From: Variovorax boronicumulans
GTDB lineage: Bacteria > Pseudomonadota > Gammaproteobacteria > Burkholderiales > Burkholderiaceae_C
NCBI RefSeq assembly: GCF_019352895.1
Contig: NZ_JAAAFX010000007.1
Span: 353,132 to 417,131, forward strand
Reading direction: 5' to 3'
DNA: 64,000 bases
In this document: positions 8,430 to 16,805 of the stretch, piece after piece
Position numbering within the stretch: position 1 is the first letter of the stretch
How the letters are laid out: each line of letters opens with the position of its first letter
Notes under the pieces: model-generated
Database searches by the model: none
Told to the model about the DNA's origin: nothing
What the model saw: the letters and a program-made list of their open reading frames with translations, nothing else
Program-made: the position numbers and the translations under genes

Positions 8430-10802
8430 GTGGCGTCCCATGAACTCCAGGGCTTCATCCTCACCCGTCACTGGCGGGATGCGCCCGAGGGAACCCAGAT
8501 CGACTACTGGCTGGCCACGGACGCCGGACCGCGCAAGGTCGTCCTGACGGCGCGGACCTCGGTCGCCTTCGTCCAGGCCCGCCACCGGTCCGCCGTCGAG
8601 GCCTTGCTGCCGTCCCTGCCGGGGCTGGAACTGCGCGAACTCGCACTGAAGACCTTCGGCCAGGAGCCGGTCCTGGGCGTCTATGCGCGACAGTTCCGCC
8701 AACTCGGCAAGCTGGCCCGGGCGCTTCAGGCCCAGCAGATCCCGCTGCACGAAGCCGACGTCCGGCCGCATGACCGCTACCTGATGGAGCGCTTCATCTT
8801 TGCCGGCGTGCGGGTCGAGGGCGGGCAGCAGGACGGTTCCACCCTCTTCAACGGCCGCCTGCGGCCCGCGCCCGAATACCGTCCGGCGCTGAAGGTGGTG
8901 TCGCTGGACATCGAGACCAGCGCCACGGAGGCGCTCTATTCCATCGCGCTCGACGGCGTGGACGACCGCATCGTCTTCATGCTCGGCGAGGCGCCGGCGC
9001 ACGCGGCGGCGCCGGCGGACTTCCGCCTCGTCTACTGCGCCAGCCGCAGAGAGATGATCGAGCGTTTGAATGCCTGGTTCGTGGACCACGACCCGGATGT
9101 GCTCGTCGGCTGGAACGTGGTGCAGTTCGACCTGCGCGTGCTGCAGAAGACCGCCGACGCCTGCGGCGTACCGCTGCTCATGGGCCGCGAGCGCCGGCCC
9201 ATCGAATGGCGCACCCACCCCGGCCGCCAGGGCTACCTGTTCGCCCCCATGCCCGGGCGCGTGGTCATCGACGGCATCGATGCGCTGAAGGCCGCGATGT
9301 GGAGCTTCCCGTCCTTCAGCCTGGAGACCGTCTCGCAGGTGCTGCTGGGCGAGGGCAAGGAGATCGGCGACGCCTACGACAAGATGGCCGAGATCGAGCG
9401 GCGCTACCAGGAAGACAAGCCCGCGCTCGCCAGCTACAACATCCGCGACTGCCAGTTGGTGCTTCGCATCTTCGACAAGGCCAGGCTGCTGCGCTTCGTG
9501 CTCGAGCGCGCGCAGACGACGGGCCTGCAGGCGGACCACTTCGGCGGCTCCATCGCGGCCTTCAGCCACCACTACCTGCCGCGCATGCACCGGCTGGGCT
9601 ACGTGGCGCCCAACGTGGGCGACATCGCGGCCAAGGCCTACCCCGGCGGCTACGTCATGGACTCGAGGCCGGGCTTCTACGACTCGGTCGTGGTGCTGGA
9701 CTACAAGAGCCTCTATCCCTCCATCATCCGCACCTTCCTGGTCGATCCCGTGGGCCTGATCGAAGGCGCGATGCTCGACGACCCGGCAACGACCGTGCAG
9801 GGCCCGGAGGACACCGCCTTCTCGCGCACACGGCACTGCCTGCCGGACATCGTGACGACGCTGTCGCGCGCCCGCGATGAAGCCAAGCGGGCCGCGAACG
9901 AACCGCTGTCGCAAGCGCTGAAGCTGCTCATGAACTCCTTTGCGGGCGTGCTGGGTGCGTCGGAATGCCGCTTCTTCAATCCGAAGCTGGTCTCGGCCGT
10001 GACGCTGCGCGGGCACGAGATGATGAAGCTCACCCGTGACTTCGTGGAGCAGCGCGGGTACGAGGCCATCTACGGCGACACGGACTCCATCTTCATCTGG
10101 CTCAAGCGGGCGCACACCAACGAGGAGGCGCACGCCGTCGCGGCTGCCCTGGTCGAGGACATCAACGCCTGGTGGACGCACAGGCTGCGCGAGGAACAAG
10201 GGCTGGAGAACCACCTCGAGATCGAGTTCGACACGCACTACGCCAAGTTCTTCATGCCCACCATCCGTGGCTCGGATGTCGGCAGCAAGAAGCGCTATGC
10301 CGGCCTGAGCGTCGATGCCCAACATCGCGAAGAGATGGTCTACCGCGGGCTCGAGATGGCCCGAACCGACTGGACGCCCCTGGCCCGGCAATTCCAGGAG
10401 GGCCTGCTCTCGCGCATCTTCCATGACCAGCCCTACAGGGCCTTCGTCGCCGACTACGCACGCTCGATGCTGGACGGCCGCATGGACGATCTGCTCGTCT
10501 ACCGGAAGCGCCTGCGCCACCGGCTCGACGCCTACCAGGTCAACGTGCCGCCCCAGGTGCGCGCGGCGCGCATCGCCGACGCGCACAACGCGCGGGTCAA
10601 CCGGCCTCAGCAGTACCAGAACGGCGGCTGGATCCAGTACGTGATGACGCAAGCCGGCCCCGAGCCGCTGGAGACCCGCCGATCACGCATCGACTACGGG
10701 CACTACATGGCCAAGCAACTCCAGCCCATCGCGGATGCGATCCTTCATCCGCTGGGGGATAGCTTTGGGGCGCTGACGACGGCGCAGCGCGGGCTGTTCT
10801 AG
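8430..10802 (+). CDS. polB: DNA polymerase II (family B)
   Basis: 790 aa, close to the 783 of E. coli Pol II. Exonuclease motif I is SLDIETSA (about 157-164). Polymerase motifs are DYKSLYPSII (about 424-433), the catalytic YGDTDS (about 548-553) and KKRYAG (about 620). It acts in lesion bypass and replication restart. The start is GTG at 8430: an in-frame TAG at 8421 rules out anything earlier. In enterobacteria polB is SOS-controlled, but no LexA box of the CTG-N10-CAG type is apparent in the 169-bp gap upstream. Its stop codon abuts the remnant of an IS481 element. Confidence 0.95.
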   Translation: MASHELQGFILTRHWRDAPEGTQIDYWLATDAGPRKVVLTARTSVAFVQARHRSAVEALLPSLPGLELRELALKTFGQEPVLGVYARQFRQLGKLARALQAQQIPLHEADVRPHDRYLMERFIFAGVRVEGGQQDGSTLFNGRLRPAPEYRPALKVVSLDIETSATEALYSIALDGVDDRIVFMLGEAPAHAAAPADFRLVYCASRREMIERLNAWFVDHDPDVLVGWNVVQFDLRVLQKTADACGVPLLMGRERRPIEWRTHPGRQGYLFAPMPGRVVIDGIDALKAAMWSFPSFSLETVSQVLLGEGKEIGDAYDKMAEIERRYQEDKPALASYNIRDCQLVLRIFDKARLLRFVLERAQTTGLQADHFGGSIAAFSHHYLPRMHRLGYVAPNVGDIAAKAYPGGYVMDSRPGFYDSVVVLDYKSLYPSIIRTFLVDPVGLIEGAMLDDPATTVQGPEDTAFSRTRHCLPDIVTTLSRARDEAKRAANEPLSQALKLLMNSFAGVLGASECRFFNPKLVSAVTLRGHEMMKLTRDFVEQRGYEAIYGDTDSIFIWLKRAHTNEEAHAVAAALVEDINAWWTHRLREEQGLENHLEIEFDTHYAKFFMPTIRGSDVGSKKRYAGLSVDAQHREEMVYRGLEMARTDWTPLARQFQEGLLSRIFHDQPYRAFVADYARSMLDGRMDDLLVYRKRLRHRLDAYQVNVPPQVRAARIADAHNARVNRPQQYQNGGWIQYVMTQAGPEPLETRRSRIDYGHYMAKQLQPIADAILHPLGDSFGALTTAQRGLF

Positions 10803-11731
10803 CCGCGAAGGGTCAAGAGGTTCTTGCGAGACAGGGGCCACGAGATTGATGCCGTGGTGCGGGCGGTGTCAGCTGTGGAAGTGGTTCCACACAGGCAGGG
10901 CTTCGCGGCGCTGGTCTGAGTTCGCGTAGGCGTGGCCGTAGGCCCATTCGCGCAGCGCGGACTGGATGAACTGTTCGGCCTTACCGTTGGTCTGCGGGTG
11001 ATACGCTCTGGTGAACTTCTGGCCGATGCTCAGCTCCAGGCATGCCTCGCCGAACAGCCCAGACCGAAACGACATGCCGTCGTCGGTCAACACTCGCTGA
11101 TCTTGACACCCATGCTCGCGAAGTAGCCTACGGCAGCCCGCAGGAACGCCTCGGCGCTGAGCTTGGTCTCGTCGGCGTACACCCGCGTGAAGGCCCGTCG
11201 GCTATGGTCGTCCACAGCCACGAAGATGAAGACCCAGCCGACGTTTCGGGCACGCTGCGTCCGGTCGCCAGTGTTGCGGTGGCCGACCTTGTCGAAGCGC
11301 CCCAGCTTCTTGATGTCGATGTGCAGCAGTTCGCCAGGGTTGTCGCGCTCGTAGCGTTGCACCGGCTCGTCCGCGCGCAGGTCGCTCAGTCGCGACAGCC
11401 CGGCACGACGCAGCACGCGGCTGACGGTCGCCCTGGACACGGCCACGTAAGAGGCGATGGGTGCCTGCAGGAATAGCTTGCGGCGCAACTCCACGATGGC
11501 CAGGGCCACATGAGGCTCGATGGAGCGAGGTGACTGCTCGGGGCGAGAGGACTTGTCCAGCAGGCCTGCCGCACCATCGACCAAGTAACGGGCCAGCCAC
11601 TTGCGGGCAGTGACGGCGCTGACATCATGTGCGAGAGCAGCATCTGATGCGCTGGCGCCACGCTCGGTGATGCCTTGAACGATCTCCAGGCGGTGCAGGT
11701 ACGTCAATCGGGCATTCTTATGGGTGTTCAT
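10799..11731 (-). pseudogene. decayed IS481-family transposase
   Basis: Starts MNTHKNARLTYLHRLEIVQGITERG, with an N-terminal helix-turn-helix and an rve-type (DDE) core (LLHIDIKKLG, FVAVDDHSRR, then TDDGMSFRS and YHPQTNGKAEQF). The frame breaks at about 11095: the first part ends ...GVKISEC-stop, while the next frame resumes LTDDGM, explained by loss of one base (AGC-GAG-TGT instead of AGC-CGA-GTG-TTG). The resumed frame then hits TGA at 10869 where a Trp is expected (NHFHS-stop-HRPHHG). Beyond it a third frame reads RKNLLTL up to a TAG at 10799. So at least two, probably three, inactivating lesions are present. Confidence 0.8.
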
Positions 11732-11785
11732 CCGGTTCGGGGTTTTGAGTGGATTGGGCGTTTGGCGATTTCCAGTCTCTCAAAA

Positions 11786-11810
11786 CGTCTCCGGGTGAAT
11801 ACCCGAAACA
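11786..11810 (-). repeat. probable terminal inverted repeat of the IS481 element
   Basis: On the minus strand the sequence opens TGTTTCGGGTATTCACCCGG about 80 bp upstream of the transposase start. A TGT end at this distance fits IS481-family termini. No matching inverted copy is seen near 10.8 kb, where polB coding begins, so the distal end seems to have been lost. Assignment is by family pattern, not comparison. Confidence 0.4.
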
Positions 11811-11812
11811 AC

Positions 11813-12541
11813 CTATTGGGCCTTCACCGCTAGATTAGATCGCGCGAACGCTGCGCGCTCCAGCACCTCATGCTGCCGCTGCCAATCCGGCATCTGCTGC
11901 GTCACCAGTGCCCAGAACGTCCGGGTGTGGCTCTTCTCCACCGTGTGGCAAAGCTCATGCACGATGACATAGTCCTGGACGCTGGCCTGCAGCTCCATCA
12001 CCCGCGGGTGGAACTCCAGGACGTTTTGCGCATTGCAACTGGCCCACCGGCTCTGGAAGTGCCTGATGCGAGCACCCCGGGCCTGCAGGCCGGACTGCCG
12101 CTCCCAGTGCCTAACGCGCGCCAGCAGCTTCTCGTGCGCCTTCTCTCGGTAGAACGCATTGAGCAGCGGCGCTAGCGCGTCCGCGCTGATGCAGCGCCCG
12201 GTCGGGTTCTCGATGACGAAGCGCGACGCGGTGAAGTGCAGCGTGGCATGCGCCAGCTTCGGCGAATGCCTCACCTCGGTGAAATAGGTGCGCCCGCAGT
12301 AACGCAGCCGGCTGCCGGTCACGATCTGCTCATCCGCGGCCGGTGCCTCCACCAGCGCCCGCTTCTCACGAATCCAGCGGGCGCGCTGTCGCACCAGCGC
12401 CTCCTGCTCTTCGAGTACGACCGCCGGCCCGCGCAGCAGCACCGGCCGGCCACGCTCCACGGTCACGTAGTGCCGCTTGAGCGTGGCATCGGCCTTAAAG
12501 CGCCACTCGATGGTCGTCTGACCGTACTGCAAGCGGGGCAT
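11813..12541 (-). CDS. YgjP-like metallopeptidase-domain protein
   Basis: 242 aa. It carries the zincin motif HELCH (195-199) in YVIVHELCHTVEKSHTRTFW, with a later His (205) as in the YgjP/DUF45 (SprT-like fold) family, preceded by RHFQSRWASCN, also typical. Members often sit beside type I restriction genes; their role there is not established. The start lies 3 bp after the hsdR stop, so it is the last gene of the island operon. Full length for the family. Confidence 0.85.
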   Translation of the reverse strand: MPRLQYGQTTIEWRFKADATLKRHYVTVERGRPVLLRGPAVVLEEQEALVRQRARWIREKRALVEAPAADEQIVTGSRLRYCGRTYFTEVRHSPKLAHATLHFTASRFVIENPTGRCISADALAPLLNAFYREKAHEKLLARVRHWERQSGLQARGARIRHFQSRWASCNAQNVLEFHPRVMELQASVQDYVIVHELCHTVEKSHTRTFWALVTQQMPDWQRQHEVLERAAFARSNLAVKAQ

Positions 12542-12544
12542 GGC

Positions 12545-15500
12545 TCAGTTCTTCAGCAGGATGTCCAGGATGCGGGCTGCATGCTCACGCGCCACTGCGC
12601 GCTCCCAGCCGGCCAACGGCATCAGCAGCTTGCGCAGCAGGTCACGCATCTCGGGGTGCAGGTCCAGCATCTGCTTCCAGTTGCTGGCCGCCAGAGTCTG
12701 GCTCAGCGACGGGTCTTCAAAGAGCTGGGTCGTTGCCGCGCGCGCCGTGTCCTCCCCTATCAGGGCAGCCAGGTAGCGGAACACCGCCGAGTGCGCCGGC
12801 GTCTCGAAGCCGGTCTTGTCCTTGTCCGCCACGCGCTGGCCGAACAGCTCCAGCTGCTCCAGGAACTGCGCTTGGCTGATGCGGCCAGCCTTCTCCTCCT
12901 CCAGCAGCTTCTCCAGCTCCTCAGCCAGCCTGTCGAAGAAGGCCGGGTCCTTGTCGCGGCCGGTGACGATGGTGTGCTTGAGCTGGTTCTTCATCACCAG
13001 CGCCTGACTGCCCGGGCTGGCCAGCTGCTTGAGGCGCGCCATGTCGCTGGCATCCAGGATGGACACCTCGCGCCCGAGCAGGCTCTTGGCCGGGCTGGCG
13101 GCGATGTACTCGTCCAGCAACCGCTGCAGCAGGGCCGATTCCAGCTGGGTGATGCGCTCGCGGTAGGTCGCGTCCGGCAGCTTGTCGCGCAGCATCAACC
13201 GGATTTCGGCGAACAGCGTGAAGTAGGGCTTGAAGGGCAGGCCCCGCACCTCGGGCAGGATGATGTCGATGCTGCGGTTGAATTGCTTGGCCAGCGTCAG
13301 GAAGTCCTCCACCGCATCCAGCCGGCTCGCCGGGTCCAGGAAACGCTCGGCATCGTCCTTGTAGGCCTCGCGCTCGCTGACCGGGTCGTGCTGCTTGGGC
13401 AGCAGCTTCAGCAGCCGCTCCTGCGTGCTCTGCAGCTTGGGCAGCTCGGTCTCCACGCCCTGCCACACCTGCGCCGGCTGCACCTCGCCGCCGTACAGCT
13501 TGAGCGCCTGGTCCAGGTGCTCCACCACACCGTGGTAGTCCACGATGTAGCCCGCGTTCTTGCCCGGCAGCGTGCGGTTCACCCGCGCAATCGCCTGCAG
13601 CAGCGTGTGTTCCTTTAGCGGCTTGTCCAGGTACATGGTGCTGACGATGGGCGCATCCCAGCCGGTCAGCAGCATGTCGGACACGATGATGAGCCCCACG
13701 TTGTTCGCATGTGGCTGGCCATCCTGGCCCTTGCTCTCGTCGCCATAGGGCAGCGGGAACAGCTTGCTGACGAACTGGCCGACCTGCTCGGCCGGCAGGG
13801 CCACGGGCGGCTTGCCGGCCTTTAGCTCATCGCGGATGCGCTCCTCGATGCTCTGCACCTTCGTGACCGGCAGCTTGTACTCGGCCGCCTCTTCCTCCAC
13901 CGTGGCGCCTGTCCGTGTGCCGGTGATGCCTGCCAGGGAGATGACTACCTGGCTTTGGAAGGTGGGCAGCCCCCGCGCGACGCGCTGGGCCATCAAGTCA
14001 TCGAGCAGGTCCTTGTAGCGCACGGCCATGTCGCGGCCGTTGCACACCAGCATGGCCTTCAGGCCCTTGGCCTGCACGTAGCTGACAAAGTGCTCCACCA
14101 AGTGCGCCGCCACCTGCTCCATGCGGTCACCGGCATGTCGCCAGCGGGCCAGGAGCGCCTTCTTCAGGGCCAGCTGGTGCGCCTCAGGCGCCTGGGCGAA
14201 CTGTTCGTTGAAGGCTTCGTCCAGCCTGGCATCGGCAGCCAGCTTGACCCAGGCGTCCTGGTACTTGATGGGCAGCGTGGCGCCGTCGGCCACCGCCTCG
14301 TGCAGGCGGTACTCGTCGATGTAGGTCTCGCCCCCGAACTCGGCCAGCGTGTGCTTGTCGTCGTTCAGCAGCGGTGTGCCGGTGAAGGCGATGAACTTGG
14401 CATTGGGCAGGCTGGCGCGCATGAAGGCGGCCAGGAAGTCGTACTGGCTGCGGTGCGCCTCGTCCACCAGCACATAGAAGTTGGGCTTGGCGCTCAGCAC
14501 GCGGAAGCTGATCTTCTCGCGCTTCAGTTCCACCCACTTTGCGTCGAGGAGCACACCATCGGCGTCATGCTGGCCGAAGTGCTCATTGCGCTCCTCCACC
14601 ATGAAGAAGTCCTTGCCCACGCGCACGCGTCGGTGCCGGGTGGCCTGCAAGACCTCGTCCGAGTCATCGGTCTCGCCATCAGCGCCGTCCTCGGCCTGGG
14701 CGGCGGGCTTGTCACCCTCTTGGAACTTCTGCACCGTGCTCGTGAACACGCTGCCGTAGTCATTGCCCAGCATCCTCACCAGCCCGGCCACCGACACCGC
14801 CTGGATGGCCCGGATGCCCACGGCGTGAAAGGTGTCGAAGATCTGCTTGTCCAGGTCCCGCCGGTCGGTCAGCACCAGCACCGTGGGGTTGGCCAGGCCG
14901 GTGCTGTCCGCGCGCAGCAGGCGGGCGAGCAGCGCCATGGTCAACGACTTGCCGCTGCCCTGCGTGTGCCAGATCACGCCGCCCAGCGGCGTCGCGCCGG
15001 TCAGCCGCCGCACCGTCTTGCGCACGGCGCGCCACTGCTGGTAGCGAGGCAGCTTCTTCACCGTCTTGCCGTCGCGCGTCTCGAACAGCACAAAGTGCGC
15101 CACCAGCTCCAGGAAGCGGCTGGGCTCGAACAGCGCCCACAGCAGTTGCTCCTGCTCCGCAGGCTCGCTGCCAAGAAGCTCCACCACCTCGGCCAGCTCG
15201 GGCGCTTCCAGCCGATAGCGGGCGTAGAAGGCTGGCTTGGTCAGGATGGCGCCGTACAGGCCCTGGCGGCGGTTCAGGCCCACGCAGACCTGGTTGAACA
15301 CGAACTGCGCGGCAAAGCTGCGCTGGTAGCCGTCCAGTTGCGCCAGCGCCTCGTCCAGTCGGTGGTGGCTTGCCTTGCACTCGATGACGGCCAGCGGCAG
15401 GCCGTTGACGAACAGCAGCAGGTCCGGGCGGAACAGCTCGCCATCGGCGTTGCGGCCCACGTACTGGTCCACCACATGGAAGTCGTTGAGGCTCGCATCA

Positions 15501-15841
15501 GTGGCGTCCAGAAAGCGCACGCTGCGCGGCTGGCCGGCCAGGTCCTTCACCTGGATGTCCGAGCGGTGCAGCACCTGTTGCCAAACGTCTTGGTTGGCCG
15601 CCAGCAGCTCGTCGTTGGCGCGCTTGCGCAGCTCGATCAGCGCCGCATCCACCCCGCCGGGCGCCCCGGCCAGCCAGGGGTTCAACGCCAGCAGCTGCGG
15701 GCGCAGCACGTCTTCCAGCACCGGGGCGAGGTGGCGGTGTTCCACCTTCACTGCGGCTCCGGGCAGGTGGGTGTAACCCAGCCGCACCAGCCACTCCAGG
15801 GCCGGGGTTTCCACGCCGGTCTTCTCGGGGGCCTGGCTCAT
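12545..15841 (-). CDS. hsdR: type I restriction enzyme R subunit (HsdR)
   Basis: 1098 aa. The N-terminal endonuclease domain shows the PD-(D/E)xK core (Asp140 in RPDLLLF; ECK 154-156). The motor has Walker A TQGSGKS (293-299), LTDRRDLD, DEAH 460-463, TGTP 487-490 and QAIARVNRT. It is the translocase/nuclease of a type I restriction complex with HsdM and HsdS. The ATG at 15841 is preferred: GGGGAG lies 7 nt upstream and the ATG overlaps the stop of a 14-codon ORF. An in-frame ATG at 15889 exists but sits directly on GGGAGG without spacing. An acidic stretch of roughly 75 residues (about 375-450) separates the strand before DEAH from the usual position. Confidence 0.95.
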   Translation of the reverse strand: MSQAPEKTGVETPALEWLVRLGYTHLPGAAVKVEHRHLAPVLEDVLRPQLLALNPWLAGAPGGVDAALIELRKRANDELLAANQDVWQQVLHRSDIQVKDLAGQPRSVRFLDATDASLNDFHVVDQYVGRNADGELFRPDLLLFVNGLPLAVIECKASHHRLDEALAQLDGYQRSFAAQFVFNQVCVGLNRRQGLYGAILTKPAFYARYRLEAPELAEVVELLGSEPAEQEQLLWALFEPSRFLELVAHFVLFETRDGKTVKKLPRYQQWRAVRKTVRRLTGATPLGGVIWHTQGSGKSLTMALLARLLRADSTGLANPTVLVLTDRRDLDKQIFDTFHAVGIRAIQAVSVAGLVRMLGNDYGSVFTSTVQKFQEGDKPAAQAEDGADGETDDSDEVLQATRHRRVRVGKDFFMVEERNEHFGQHDADGVLLDAKWVELKREKISFRVLSAKPNFYVLVDEAHRSQYDFLAAFMRASLPNAKFIAFTGTPLLNDDKHTLAEFGGETYIDEYRLHEAVADGATLPIKYQDAWVKLAADARLDEAFNEQFAQAPEAHQLALKKALLARWRHAGDRMEQVAAHLVEHFVSYVQAKGLKAMLVCNGRDMAVRYKDLLDDLMAQRVARGLPTFQSQVVISLAGITGTRTGATVEEEAAEYKLPVTKVQSIEERIRDELKAGKPPVALPAEQVGQFVSKLFPLPYGDESKGQDGQPHANNVGLIIVSDMLLTGWDAPIVSTMYLDKPLKEHTLLQAIARVNRTLPGKNAGYIVDYHGVVEHLDQALKLYGGEVQPAQVWQGVETELPKLQSTQERLLKLLPKQHDPVSEREAYKDDAERFLDPASRLDAVEDFLTLAKQFNRSIDIILPEVRGLPFKPYFTLFAEIRLMLRDKLPDATYRERITQLESALLQRLLDEYIAASPAKSLLGREVSILDASDMARLKQLASPGSQALVMKNQLKHTIVTGRDKDPAFFDRLAEELEKLLEEEKAGRISQAQFLEQLELFGQRVADKDKTGFETPAHSAVFRYLAALIGEDTARAATTQLFEDPSLSQTLAASNWKQMLDLHPEMRDLLRKLLMPLAGWERAVAREHAARILDILLKN

Positions 15842-15882
15842 GCGTGCGCTCCCCGGGCCAGGGCTGTCAGCCTGTTGTTCAT
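15838..15882 (-). CDS. 14-codon mini-ORF coupling the LOTUS/HEPN-like gene to hsdR
   Basis: Encodes MNNRLTALARGAHA. Its ATG overlaps the TGA of the upstream gene (ATGA, 15879-15882), and its own TGA overlaps the hsdR ATG (ATGA, 15838-15841). GGGAGG sits 7 nt before it. Two back-to-back ATGA junctions and a good Shine-Dalgarno suggest it is translated and hands ribosomes on to hsdR. The peptide itself may have no function. The alternative is chance in GC-rich DNA. Confidence 0.4.
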   Translation of the reverse strand: MNNRLTALARGAHA

Positions 15883-16799
15883 GGTTCATCCTCCCTGCGG
15901 CTACGGTAGCAAACTACCGTGCCAGTTGTTGGGCCGGCGCCTTCGATGGGTGCCGGTGCATGCTTCTTCATCACCTCGAACTCGCGGCTCTCATGCAGCA
16001 CCTGCCGCCAGCTGCTGCAGCCGTAGCGCCTCGGTGTCTGGTCCGGGTGCTGCCGGGCGATCCAGGCGATGGCGGCGTTCAGCTCGGTCCATCGCGCCTG
16101 GCTGCCCGGGGGTGCCAGCGCCTGCTCCGCCTCGCGCAGGCTGCTGACGATGCCGCTCATGGGCCAGTGCACCTGACCGTCCGGCGCAATGCCGTCGATG
16201 AACATGTCCTTGAAGGCGGCGCTGTTCATGAAGGACGCAGCCAAGGCTCTGGCGTTGTCCATGTGCTCGGCCCAGGTGCGCAGCGTCAGGTAGTGCCGGT
16301 CGATGATGGCGCGGCTGTCGTCCAGGTAGGCCACGGCGGCCTCGCAGCGGTCGAGCTGCCCCAGGTCAAAGCGCTCCAGCAGGTGGTGCACCAGCTCATT
16401 GCGCAGGTCCACTAGTTCCTTCAACTCGGCCGTGATGGCCTCATGGCGCTCGGCGCTCATCTCCTTGCGCTGCTGGAAGCTGAACCAGGGCTTGTCGCTT
16501 GGAGACTTGTCGTCGGTCTCTTGCGCCGGGGCGGAGTCGTCCTCGGCACGCAGGTAGCCGCCTGTGAACAGGCTCACCAGCCCGCCCAGTGTGGTCCTGT
16601 GAACGCTTTCCACCTGTGCGTCTCGCACGGCCTGTAGCTGGGCCGGATCACCCGACAGATCGGCGTTCGCCACCATTGCCTTCAGCAGCCGCTCGTACTG
16701 CTGTAGGCGCAGCAGGCAGCCGCCCAGCTTGTTCTGCACGGCGCGCTGCAGCTCGGCCAGGCGGGTGTTGTCGGGGACGGGCGAGGCGGCGGCGTCCAT
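15879..16799 (-). CDS. putative HEPN-like / OST-HTH (LOTUS)-like protein of the RM operon
   Basis: 306 aa, cytoplasmic. The N-terminal two thirds look helical. Residues 131-139 read DLRNELVHH, an Arg-Asn-x3-His (Rx4H, R133-H138) motif like that of HEPN ribonucleases. Near the C-terminus (about 234-279) is a segment AAIAWIARQHPDQTPRRYGC followed by WRQVLHESREFEVM, which resembles an OST-HTH/LOTUS RNA-binding domain in its final strand-helix region. It starts 6 bp after hsdS and leads via a mini-ORF into hsdR, so it is part of the restriction operon. An RNA-targeting role is inference from these motifs; the protein could be a structural accessory instead. Confidence 0.6.
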   Translation of the reverse strand: MDAAASPVPDNTRLAELQRAVQNKLGGCLLRLQQYERLLKAMVANADLSGDPAQLQAVRDAQVESVHRTTLGGLVSLFTGGYLRAEDDSAPAQETDDKSPSDKPWFSFQQRKEMSAERHEAITAELKELVDLRNELVHHLLERFDLGQLDRCEAAVAYLDDSRAIIDRHYLTLRTWAEHMDNARALAASFMNSAAFKDMFIDGIAPDGQVHWPMSGIVSSLREAEQALAPPGSQARWTELNAAIAWIARQHPDQTPRRYGCSSWRQVLHESREFEVMKKHAPAPIEGAGPTTGTVVCYRSRREDEP

Positions 16800-16805
16800 C
16801 GTAGA

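Noticed and set aside
7590..10652. 1020-codon open frame antisense to polB
   Set aside because: Same codon-bias effect; polB motifs on the plus strand are complete.
10869..11093. Separate small gene of 74 codons
   Set aside because: It is the frameshifted continuation of the IS481 transposase (TDDG, YHPQTNGKAEQF).
12236..13618. 460-codon plus-strand frame over hsdR and the YgjP-like gene
   Set aside because: Gln/Leu/Arg-rich antisense of hsdR; no motifs.
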